Part shown: one piece after another, positions 1 to 10,228 of the stretch
Layout: every line of letters begins with the position of its first letter
How positions within the stretch are numbered: the stretch's first letter is position 1
Source of the DNA: Valencia hispanica
Lineage: Eukaryota > Chordata > Actinopteri > Cyprinodontiformes > Valenciidae
Assembly (NCBI GenBank): GCA_963556495.2
Contig: OY747702.1
Location: forward strand, 48,285,286 to 48,349,285
Length of the DNA: 64,000 nucleotides
Direction of reading: 5' to 3'
Made by a program: the position numbers and the translations under genes
The notes under the pieces: generated by a model
The model's input: the letters and a program-made list of their open reading frames with translations, nothing else
Database searches by the model: none
Told to the model about the DNA's origin: nothing

Positions 1-1566
1 AGCTCCTGGATAGCGAGATGCATGGAGTATGGTGTCCAGGTATGAGATGATGCTCTCATGGGAATCTTTTTTTTTTGTTTGATTTAGTTACCCGTATGGT
101 ATGCGTAAAGTTGAAAACGTCTGTGCACCAAGTGGTTTGGTGTGTGAATTGTCAAAATGACAGAGCCTTCAGATGTTTCCCTCATCTTTATCAAAAAACG
201 GTCAAAGACAGAAAATATTAGGTCAACATGACCGCTGACCGAGCCACCCCAAAAAAATAAGCCTAGGCCCCCCCCAGCTAAATTACTGTCGCGCCAGGTC
301 TGCACTAGAGATTAGAAAACTTTATATGTTTAAATTTGTGTTTGTAGGACCAAAAAGTATATACTTTTTTACATACCCTTCAAACAAGCGCTTAGCATGT
401 AGACAGTGTCTAATGGTTGCAATGGGTGTCTTGGTGACCTGAGGATGCCTCTCGTTGCTGCTGTTCTCTAACAGTGATCTATGGATATTTTTTACCTTTC
501 TGCTCACTATGTGTGTTGGCAAGATAAATATGGGTATTCATCTAACCTTTGGGCCATTGGCTAGAAGAAATGGGCCTCTTTGTCACGTCAAATTTATACC
601 ACAGGGTAACAGAAAGTCGTAGATTACTAATTTGAAGCTCCTAGAAACCCTGTTCAACTTAAAAAGGTATAAAACATGTAAATAAAAGCTTCAGTTTTGT
701 TAAAAACATTTTTGTTCTTTCTTTTTTTATATATATATATATAAACCACATAACACCTTCTGTATTTAAAAAGATCAGATCATCTTTGTTGCATTCCAGT
801 TATATTCAATTAGAAAATTCTCTATTTATCCCAACGGGAAATTAAGTGTTGTCGTAGCTCATATCATCAAAGTATCTTCAAAGAGTCATTGGTTGATGGT
901 GATGCTGTGGGCAGGAATCGCTGAAGACTGTTGCTGTGTTACAGTCTCATGACAGCAGAGACAATATTCTACATTAACATGTCCTGGATGACACCAGCAG
1001 CAGTCGGCAAACACTGCTAATCCATCTCATTTGCTTTTGCCGCTCCTCTTTAAATCTCTGTGTGGCCGTATGGTTAGAAAGCCGGGCAGAGAGATGTTTG
1101 AGTCCTGGATATGATCCTTGCTCGATATGATCCAAGGAAGATATGGTTTGAACTTTGTCTTTCTCTGCTCTGCTCTGAAGCCATGAAGCCTCCGTTTTCA
1201 ACTCGTTTGGGATTTGGGGTCATAGTTCAGCTATTATTTGAGCTTTTAAAATTTTTTTTGTCATGTTATGTTTGCACTCTATGTGAGTTTTTCTTTTTAC
1301 TTTATTGAAAATCCAGAAATAAATAAGGATTATTGCGAACAAAGTGCTTGAGTTGTATAATCCATTGTTAATATATATCATCTTCGTACATAGCTGACAC
1401 AGATTATAGTTCTCAGGATGATAAAGGACACAAAGTGCTGAAAGCAAACAAGACAAAGACAGCAGGGTGGAAAACATACCTATAGTTAGGAATATATACC
1501 TATAATATCATAAATGCATACATTTCTAATACTGTGCAACCTTACTTGTTTTGTTGTCTTTCTGTT
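1..1566. other. non-coding intronic/upstream DNA, nothing recognised
   Basis: AT-rich sequence with short homopolymers and a small TA run at about 729-742. No exon with family similarity, no terminal repeats and no RNA gene could be seen. It presumably belongs to a 5' intron of dlg3 or the DNA upstream of it. Confidence 0.5.
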
Positions 1567-2230
1567 AGAAATGCACGAATCAGAGCTTGTGGCCAATTTC
1601 CGAGCTGCGATTTTTGTAGAACCATGATCTGCCGATTACGATTTTACGGATGGATTGTTTACGAGTTAATGTGCCGAGGCTTATAAAAAGCAGTCTCTGG
1701 TTGTATTTCCTTAAAGGATGTAGATCTTTACTCTAACTGTTGTGGTTTTACATTTTTTTAAATATAGCTTGTTCAGCGACAGAGATTGAAAACCAAAAGG
1801 GAAAGGACAGCAACTCTTGCTGTGTTCCGTTCAGCCTTCCTGTTATCTGCTGAAAGCCTTGCTCTCTCTCTCCCTCTTTCGGAACATGCTTCTTACTTTT
1901 CTGGATATCGACTTGATTTTAAAACACACATAAGAGCTATAGCAGTTAATTTCTGAATGTCATAGAGAATCAGGTTTATGTTTTAATTGCTTCTTACATC
2001 TATGGTTTCTTCTGAACACTCAAGATAACTGTTAAGATTATTTCTGAGTGTTGTCAACTTAACCTGGCAGCAATCGCGTTTGGTGCTTTCACTGATCGGA
2101 AAAAAATTTGGAGGAAAAAAAAAGGAAACATTTTGATATTTCAGTTTTTAGAGAATGAAGTGGTTACTTTTAAGATGATAATATGAAAGCATGATAAGAA
2201 CCTTGGATATCGGCAATTTAGACCAATTAT
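1567..2230. mobile_element. possible hAT-type remnant
   Basis: The start (AAATGCACGAATCAGAGC followed by repeated clusters of C-C-G-A-T-like words) resembles the ends of fish hAT elements that begin with a GATGCACCGAT-like terminal repeat. Related GATCGG/ATATCGG words appear near 2095 and 2205. No clean inverted terminal repeat pair or 8-bp duplication could be fixed, so the limits are approximate and the call is weak. Confidence 0.35.
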
Positions 2231-3579
2231 ACCTACAAACCTTAAGCATCCTCCTCTTAAACTTGTACCTTCAAATCTTTTATTACCTTAAAGCTTTTTC
2301 CAATCCTCTGCCGTATATTAAAGTACCTACTATGCACACATTCAGCTCTTAATTAAAGTCGTACAGATAGAAGCAGTCAGGTTCAGACGTGACGTCTGTT
2401 GTCAGTAGACTTGTCGACGACCCTTCTCGAACAGTGCTGTTATGAATATTCGTTACACTAAGTACTTTTCCCTGTGTGGCTGCACTTGTGAAGGTCAAAC
2501 TAGCCGGCTTCCCATTTGGAGCTGCTCAGCATGACGGAGAGGTAAGCCAGAGCATGCTTTTGTGATATTACATAAAGATGAAGAGGGAGCGCTGCTGACA
2601 GCTGTGACGGGCTATTAATTAGAGCTTCATGGATGTACGTGTTGGGAGGAGGCGGGGGGGGCTTAGTCAAAATGCTCAATCACAGCCATCAAATCTGAAA
2701 ACTTTAAGCTTTAATGCTGCTGTTTTATGGGTGAACTAATTAATTTTCTGAATTTTGTGTTCAGGTAAATGCTGGCGTCGTAGCCAGATAAACAGCTGAC
2801 CTGTAGCGCCGTTGGGTTTTCTTTATTACATCTCGTTATGCCGTTTTTGTCGGCGACATTGAGTCTGTGCGCTTAGAACATCTCTTGCTCTCATTTGTTT
2901 CCCGCTCTCAAATCCGTCCAGCTGTCATGCCTCTGCTCACCTCACTACTTGCCTTCCCTCTTCCCTCCGGCGCAGGGGTGGGGGGGCTTTAACGTGAATG
3001 AGATGTTAGGTGCATAGTAATTTAGTAGTTATTGATTGGACTGCAGCGTGGCCTATGATAGGCCAATGGGAGCTGGGAGATCGGAGCAGCAGCACTGACT
3101 GCGTCCCCCATCCCATATTCTGCTGGAAAACATAAATGCTGCGCTGTAATCTTCCTTTTTAGATACAAACTCCCTATTGTACTGTCTGCTTTTTTTGCTG
3201 ACTTACATCGAAGAACAATTTCCTTATACGCTGCCTATCATTAGATCGGCATGGCATATCATCTTTCCTGTCATATTTTACTGCCAAGTCACCACTGGAA
3301 GAATGGAGCTGATATGGAAATGTTTCCCTAAGAAGGAAAGGGTTATTGCCTTGTCAGCACGCCACTGGTGTGCACATCCTGAACTCTTGTTTTTCCTCCC
3401 CTCTGGCTGGAACGAAATTAAGGGTTGGAAAACAGAAATACTGCTGACACTTGAAGAAGATAGTGAGGGTTTATCTATACTGAATAGATTATTTTCCACA
3501 AGGCAAAATCCTTTGGTTTGGTGATGTAAAAAAAAAAAAGTACAGCCATCTTTTCTTGCAACAAAATTCAAACCCATGA
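2231..3579. other. non-coding; possible conserved or regulatory block at about 2380-3130
   Basis: No recognisable exon. The part at 2380-3130 is less AT-rich than its surroundings and has homeobox-like words (ATTAATTAG near 2615, CTAATTAATT near 2738) and a CCAAT box in reverse context near 3064 (GGCCAATGGGAG). It also holds the short phrase ATGACGGAGAG followed by GTAAGC (2531-2547), which looks like a start codon plus a splice donor but encodes only three residues. This texture is common in vertebrate conserved non-coding elements; conservation itself cannot be judged here. Confidence 0.3.
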
Positions 3580-4192
3580 ACTATGTATTTTATTGGCATA
3601 TGACGTAATAGACCGACAAAATGTGGTGCATGATTGTAAAATGGAAGGAAAATTAAACAGGAAAATTAGGGTATGCATTTGTGTTCATCCTCTTTACTTC
3701 TGTACTCCTAAATAAAATTCAGTGCAGTCAGTTACATTCAGGAGAAATAAATAAATGTGTTAGAACGACCCAGTCACATTTCAAACCTAAATCCAAGTGA
3801 GATGCGAAACTGAAAATGGCTGTTAATATCCTCTCAATCTAATCTAATCTAATCTAATCAACCTAGCTGTACTTGAACTATTTTTTAAAGAAGTATTTCA
3901 GCTTTTAGATACCCAAACCTGGTAGAGACTCACCACAGAGGAGCTTCAGTTCTGACTGCAGGCAAAAAGTGGTTATACAAAATGCTGACTCAGTACGGGT
4001 GAATTAAAAAATACTCTACGCTTTTAAGATTTTTATTCATCAAAAAATGAGAACAATGCATCCTTCTCCTTGCACTTACAAAATTATACACCATTTTATG
4101 TTGGTCTGTGACATAAAATTCAAATAAAATACATAAAAGGTTTTGGTTGTGAAGTAACAAAATGTGGAAAAGTTCAAGTGGTCGAAATACTT
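3580..4192 (+). mobile_element. Tc1/mariner remnant (terminal arms, internal deletion)
   Basis: The left arm (3585-3650) and right arm (about 4065-4190) are imperfect inverted copies of the long fish Tc1 terminal repeat: GACCGACAAAATGTGGTGCA on the left, and TTATGTTGGTCTGTGACATA leading to ACAAAATGTGGAAAAGTTCA on the right. Only scraps of sequence lie between, so the transposase gene is gone. Limits are approximate. Confidence 0.6.
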
Positions 4193-5461
4193 CTATATTT
4201 AAAATACACTCTTAAAATGTTTTACAGTTCCTGAAATATTGGAGAGTTGGATGTTTCTGTTCATTCTGCGCTAAGATACACCAACAGGCAGCTTAGATGC
4301 AGCATAGAACCAAGACGGTTAAAAAAATTCACATGAAAGCAATTTTGTGCCATCCTCAGCGTTAATCAGCTTTAGACAGATTAAGGCTGATTAGTTTATC
4401 CTGTTTCTTGATGCAAAATAATGTCGACTCAAGTTTACCTTTTAAACCATGGCAGCAGAGCATGGTGAGACTGGTCACACCCGGCGTTGCTTTTGAAATA
4501 AAACCCGACCAGATCAGGCGTTTTTGAAGCCTACAGAGATCACACACATTCTGTGCTCTTCAGGAGACAAGAGACCAGCTGGAGCTTTCTTGGCCTATGT
4601 ATACCTGAGGTTATGATCCAAAAAGTCCACCTTCAGAACACTTAATGTTGCTTTTTAAATAAACACGGTCTAGATTCAAATCTTCAGACTCAAACTCAAA
4701 TCCTAAATGTTTCGAAAGCCAGTTTCCATCACTACATTAACAGATTTGCCATAATAATCTCTATCAGTTCTTTTATAGAGAGACAGACAGATTATGGATT
4801 TGCTGTGATTTGAGAAATGCATGTGTCCATCTGATCTTCATGGGCAGCAGCCCTAAAACATCCACTCCGTGTCTCACGTCTGAGCTGCATTAACTGCAGT
4901 GAGGCAGCAGCGACAACCTGGAGAGATGAAGGAAGGGGAGGCGGCTGAACAGGCTTTCCAGCCAATACCATAGAAGAACTGGTTGCCATGGGAACGCATT
5001 GATTATTTAACAGTTTTGGATGAAGCCTCTGCCCTGCGCTTGCCAAGGTTTACTGGGAGTCTTTGTCGCTCTACTGTCCCGAGGGTCTGCAGCCGAGTGA
5101 GTGCTGGGTGATGCAATGCGAGCAGGGCATGATGTACATGCACGGAGATGCCGAAAGATGAGAGACGATCTCGGCTAACGAGACACGAGATTGATAAGTA
5201 GAGAAGTGTGTTGGACAGATGGGTAAATGGACCTAAGAAGCAGGAGAAAGAAAGCGGTTTCATCACTCCTGTTGGTCAGCAGGGACTTGTAATAATCTCA
5301 CACTGGGGAAGCAGTCTGGAGTTACTGTCATTGTCTGTACATGAGGTCTCTGCGTCTGGTATGCCCTCTTGCTTCGGCTGCTTTTCAGCCCAGGGTATTT
5401 AGACAGTGCTGTGCCAAAGCTTCTGTAATCCTACAAGTGAAGGAAATACAAAAAAATACAA

Positions 5462-5467
<6 letters not shown>
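4193..5467. other. non-coding, nothing recognised
   Basis: Unique-looking intronic sequence. Short open frames on both strands between 4790 and 5400 have no recognisable domain and no good splice borders, and I treat them as chance. Confidence 0.45.

Positions 5468-5491
<24 letters not shown>
5468..5491. repeat. (TA)n dinucleotide run
   Basis: A short uninterrupted TA tract that passes directly into the TATG tetranucleotide array. The junction suggests the tetranucleotide arose from a TA run by point change and slippage. Confidence 0.9.
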
Positions 5492-5522
<31 letters not shown>

Positions 5523-6735
5523 TGTATGTATGTATGTATGTATGTATGTATGTATGTATGTATGTATGTATGTATGTATGTATGTATGTATGTATGTATG
5601 TATGTATGTATGTATGTATGTATGTATGTATGTATGTATGTATGTATGTATGTATGTATGTATGTATGTATGTATGTATGTATGTATGTATGTATGTATG
5701 TATGTATGTATGTATGTATGTATGTATGTATGTATGTATGTATGTATGTATGTATGTATGTATGTATGTATGTATGTATGTATGTATGTATGTATGTATG
5801 TATGTATGTATGTATGTATGTATGTATGTATGTATGTATGTATGTATGTATGTATGTATGTATGTATGTATGTATGTATGTATGTATGTATGTATGTATG
5901 TATGTATGTATGTATGTATGTATGTATGTATGTATGTATGTATGTATGTATGTATGTATGTATGTATGTATGTATGTATGTATGTATGTATGTATGTATG
6001 TATGTATGTATGTATGTATGTATGTATGTATGTATGTATGTATGTATGTATGTATGTATGTATGTATGTATGTATGTATGTATGTATGTATGTATGTATG
6101 TATGTATGTATGTATGTATGTATGTATGTATGTATGTATGTATGTATGTATGTATGTATGTATGTATGTATGTATGTATGTATGTATGTATGTATGTATG
6201 TATGTATGTATGTATGTATGTATGTATGTATGTATGTATGTATGTATGTATGTATGTATGTATGTATGTATGTATGTATGTATGTATGTATGTATGTATG
6301 TATGTATGTATGTATGTATGTATGTATGTATGTATGTATGTATGTATGTATGTATGTATGTATGTATGTATGTATGTATGTATGTATGTATGTATGTATG
6401 TATGTATGTATGTATGTATGTATGTATGTATGTATGTATGTATGTATGTATGTATGTATGTATGTATGTATGTATGTATGTATGTATGTATGTATGTATG
6501 TATGTATGTATGTATGTATGTATGTATGTATGTATGTATGTATGTATGTATGTATGTATGTATGTATGTATGTATGTATGTATGTATGTATGTATGTATG
6601 TATGTATGTATGTATGTATGTATGTATGTATGTATGTATGTATGTATGTATGTATGTATGTATGTATGTATGTATGTATGTATGTATGTATGTATGTATG
6701 TATGTATGTATGTATGTATGTATGTATGTATGTAT
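5492..6735. repeat. (TATG)n tetranucleotide microsatellite, 1.24 kb
   Basis: About 311 consecutive copies of TATG without one visible interruption, ending at TATGTATC. Because the unit has no stop in any frame, it creates long artificial open frames on both strands (repeats of M-Y-V-C on + and H-T-Y-I on -). These are not genes. A perfect tract of this length is far beyond ordinary microsatellites and is probably unstable; its true length depends on the sequencing method. Confidence 0.97.
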
Positions 6736-7046
6736 CTTTCAAATCTGTTTGTCCCTCACCAATACTTGATGCCAAATCTGTCGGGATGTCTCTCAGTTAA
6801 CATGTGATTGCTATCTATTGAAGAAATAATATTGTTAAGCTAGAAACGCTTCCAGGATCCATTGTGATTGGATCAGCTGTCGTGCATTGAGATTGGATCA
6901 AAGCCAGCTGTAAATTCCTTCCATCTGCCATCTGCTGTGTTTGCATTATTAAGAAAAACATCTGTCTTGAAAGTTAAAGCGGTCACGCTACTTTATCACG
7001 TTCTGCAAGATAGCATTTGTTCTTGCAAAGAGGAAAACATGAAGGG
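6736..7046. other. non-coding spacer, nothing recognised
   Basis: Single-copy-looking sequence between the microsatellite and the palindromic MITE. A short tandem of GATTGGATCA-like words lies near 6865-6900. No gene or terminal repeat seen. Confidence 0.45.
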
Positions 7047-7213
7047 AAGTCCAGTCCTCGAGATCTACCGTCCTACAACTTTTAGGTGCATCCTTGCTTC
7101 TGCACACCTGAATCAAATAAATGACTTGTTACCAGGCCTCTGCAAAGCTAAAATATGTTGATGAAGAAATTCAGTCATTTGATTCAGGTGTGTTGGAGTA
7201 GGGATGCACCTTT

Positions 7214-7975
7214 GGCTACGTTCACACTGCAGGATGAAACGACCCAATTCCGATTTTTTTGCCCCTATGCGACCTGTATCTGATCTTTTCATGACAGTCT
7301 GAAGGACACAGATCCGATCTTTTCAAATGCGAGTCAGGCCACTTGGGTATGTGGTCCAAAATCCGATACGTATCCAATCTTTTGAAATTCGACCTCAGTC
7401 TGAACGGCCAGGTCGCATGTATCCGACCTACGCGTCATTGATACTCTGTTCCCATGACAGAGTAAATCGAAGGCGCTCACAAACATGATCAAAAGTGGAT
7501 CTGGACATTCGGAAGTTACTGATGAATTCTGTATTAGTGAAGCCACTCACATCAGTATCCCACCACTCCTGGCTGCGACTCCGATCCCACACGTTTCTCT
7601 GTACCGACGTTGCTACCACTGCTCCACAAAACGCCATGGCCAAAAACCTTGCTTTCCTCCTTTTTATTTTTCTCCTTAAAACGAGAAGATTGAAATTGTG
7701 CTGGCTCCGTTGTGAAAATAACTTTAATAAGGCTAAACGAGCTCCACTGTCGACATCCATGTGTAACGACTTCCGCAAACAACAAGTGACGTCTTGACCG
7801 TTGAGTACTCTTCTGCGCATGGGGGTCGGTTCTTGGTCATTTCACGAGGTTCATGTTCACACAGGAGATCACAAAAGGTCGCATTTAATTGGAAATGTGA
7901 ACGGCCTTGCAGAAAAATCTAATTATTTAAAAAAAATCTGAATTGAGCATTAAGCCCTGCAGTGTGAACGCAGCC
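7214..7975 (-). mobile_element. Harbinger/PIF-like element with transposase fragment
   Basis: Inverted ends GGCTACGTTCACACTGCAGG (7214-7233) and CCTGCAGTGTGAACGCAGCC (7956-7975) match at 19 of 20 positions. The right flank is TAA and the left flank TTT, compatible with a decayed 3-bp TAA/TTA target duplication, the rule for PIF/Harbinger. The interior holds a minus-strand HARBI1-like transposase N-terminus. At 762 bp it cannot encode the full enzyme and must have been mobilised in trans. Confidence 0.8.
7428..7820 (-). pseudogene. HARBI1-like transposase N-terminal fragment
   Basis: The downstream part of this 130-codon open frame reads W-W-D-T-D-V-S-G-F, then F-I-S-N-F-R-M-S-R-S-T-F-D-H-V-C-E-R-L. 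That is the signature just before the nuclease domain in Harbinger transposases and vertebrate HARBI1. The DDE catalytic core is absent, so this is a relic inside a non-autonomous element. The first ~80 codons show no match I recognise and may be chance reading. Confidence 0.7.
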
Positions 7976-8020
7976 TAAAAGTTGAAGGATGGTAGATCTC
8001 GAAGACTGGACTTGGGCACC

Positions 8021-8857
8021 TCTGGTCTAGAGGAAATGGCCAAAATTCCTTCAAACTATTCTGAGAAGCCGTCTGAATTTGAAGAAACTGATAAAATAAA
8101 AATAAAAAACTTCGGTCACACATTATTCTGGCATTTAGCAAACTGCAAGACAGTTTGCAATCCCAACTGATCAAAGACGGAAACGTTTAGCTCAATTTAA
8201 TGTCAGACAAGGAGGAAAAGAGTATTTTAATACATTGTATGTCTTTATTTGGAGATAGCAAATCTGTCTTTCTCTAAAGTTCACTGCAATTTAGAGTGTA
8301 TTTTCTTAAATTCAGTAGAAGTAGAAGTACATTTTTAAATGTTATGCACTCATTTTTGTATGATTGTTGAAAGATATTCCATCAGTGTGACAGGCAGTAA
8401 TTTCTATGGTCAATAAAACTCTATACTAGACTTACTATACTTAAGTTTATGAAACCAAACGGAGATTCAAGGAGCGGGTTTTTGTTTATTTTTCAAAATC
8501 TGCAAAGCAAATAAGAAACCAGTTTTATGTTGTGCATGTTGGAGCTGTCTCATAAGAGCTGGTAATCTAGAACAAGCATACACTCTACAGTCATGGGGTG
8601 AAGAAGGTTTCATGAAAAACTTGTTTCTTAAATAGTATTTAGGAGGGAAAGCAACATTCAGATGATGGTAAACAAACAGATTTATTGATTAGAGGTTTTA
8701 GCACTGTGCCGGTCTGGTCATTGAGGACTCTATAATGACATTGGCAGTGGACCTTAAGAAGCAAATGTAGCGAGCGACCCATCAATCTCGGAAGGGTTGT
8801 AAGGACATCTGTGAGTGAAGTCCAGGTTTGCTGTTCAGGCACTGACCCACCTGAAAC
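8021..8857. other. non-coding, nothing recognised
   Basis: AT-rich intronic sequence, no terminal repeats or exon-like segments seen. Confidence 0.45.
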
Positions 8858-10228
8858 TAGAGCTGTAATCAGGCCTTAAAAGTTGGGCCCGACTCGGCCC
8901 GAGCCCGAGAGAATTCAGCCCGAGCCTGAAGAGTATATTTTGATTGACAGCTGTTCAAAGCCCGAACCCGATTACAGCCCGACATTATTCAAAAGTCACA
9001 CATCAGGGTTTCCGCTAGAATAAAATGGCACTGGACAACGTGACCGGCAGGTTTTCAATTTACTGGACAAATGTTTGAAATTCCCGTCAAATAGGCCTAT
9101 GATCTGAAGCTTAAAATGATAAATGAGGCCCTGCCTATAAGAATAATATCAAGGCATGTCGATTTATAATCCTTTTTTTCTTTTTTTTTAGTCTGCAGCT
9201 TTATGAAATAAAATGAGTACCGTCAATTAGGCTATCTCACATGCATGACTTCTAAAATAAAGGCTATTACACAAGCCTGCCCTCTTTAAATATGAACATA
9301 AAGAAACTGAAGGCCTACCTATTATAAGATTAAAGGAGTCATAACCTAGTATTACCTTGGATACCCACGCTCTAATATAGTCTTTCAGGTCCTTCCAAAA
9401 CAGAAAAGTTGAAAAAAAGTGAAAAAAATAAACACATAGCTCCTCTGACCCTTATTTCTGAAGGCATTATTGTCTCGTGAGATCTGATGCGATACTTTGG
9501 CTGTCGTGGACGGTCATTGTAATAATGCAAATGAGGGGCGCGTTGATTGGTGGCATTCTAGGTAATTCGTTGTTTGCAAAGTAGCACCCATTACCCGTGT
9601 TGTCCTAGAGCTACTACTCCCGCTTGCATACAATAGCTGCTTAGCAGTTAGCTGCTGTTTGTTACACACAGTAGAGCAATAAAAACACACAATTGTAACA
9701 CGTTTCAATTGCAGGCAAGTCTCTGATTGTTGGAATGGCCCCTTTTTCCAAACGGAGCTCGAGTTCGTACTTCGAATCGGAATTCAGTAATGGCGGCGCT
9801 CGACTCAATATGAGGGGGAGAGGGGCAGGGCGGGCTTCCTGCAGCATAGGTCTGCGATGTCCATATATGGTATATCCTGCGCCGAGTTGACGTGAAGTCG
9901 GCCAGGAATTAACATCGCGTATTCGAATGCGCGTGGGCTTTTTGACGAACCCAAGGGTAAACAAACGCTTCAAACAAACGCTATCGGCTTCCCGGCCAGT
10001 ATATAATCGTTAGGCAATCATAATATAGATTTCTTCTATTGGAAAAGTGAAAATTACAGGTCATGACTCCTTTAAATAATTTGCAAACAAAAACACATAT
10101 TCACCAGCGGCTAACCTCCGTTTCACCTCCTCAGCATCCATTTTGCATCTTGTTCGCGCTAATGATGATGATGATCAGCCGAGCGCTAAAACCCGATTGC
10201 CGGATTCGGGCAAAGATCTTCAGCTCTA
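8858..10228. mobile_element. hAT element (non-autonomous), host of a nested MITE
   Basis: Ends TAGAGCTG (8858-8865) and CAGCTCTA (10221-10228) are perfect inverted repeats. The flanks CCTGAAAC (8850-8857) and CCTGCAAC (10229-10236) are a near-perfect 8-bp duplication (7 of 8), the hallmark of hAT insertion. Subterminal G-C-C-C-G-A words repeat at both ends. Without the nested 738-bp MITE plus its TTAA, the element is about 630 bp and has no transposase. Confidence 0.82.
9334..10071. mobile_element. piggyBac-like MITE with TTAA target duplication, nested in hAT
   Basis: The left end AGGAGTCATAACCT (9334-9347) and right end AGGTCATGACTCCT (10058-10071) are inverted repeats with one mismatch. 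TTAA lies directly outside both ends (9330-9333 and 10072-10075), the exclusive target of piggyBac transposases. No transposase is present. A diverged copy of the same family sits in opposite orientation at 54635-55364: shared words include GTTTACC, GCAGACC..ATGCTGC and GCCGCCATTACTGA when read on opposite strands. Confidence 0.8.

Larger units (their letters stand above)
7047..8020. mobile_element. palindromic MITE split by a Harbinger insertion
   Basis: The left arm AAGTCCAGTCCTCGAGATCT (7047-7066) and the right arm AGATCTCGAAGACTGGACTT (7994-8013) are inverted copies. The motifs CACACCTGAATCAAA (near 7105) and TTTGATTCAGGTGTGTTGG (near 7180) form a second inverted pair inside. The reading is a foldback MITE of about 210 bp into which a 762-bp Harbinger element has inserted. 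The superfamily of the MITE is not certain. Confidence 0.7.

Noticed and set aside
2521..2547. ATGACGGAGAG followed by GTAAGC as a first coding exon
   Set aside because: Only three codons precede the donor, and no downstream exon can be linked; kept only as part of a possible regulatory block.
5492..6735. CRISPR or minisatellite array
   Set aside because: The unit is four bases with no spacers.
5341..6807. Very long open frames (M-Y-V-C on +, H-T-Y-I on -) of 420-490 codons
   Set aside because: They are only the TATG tetranucleotide repeat read in its stop-free frames.
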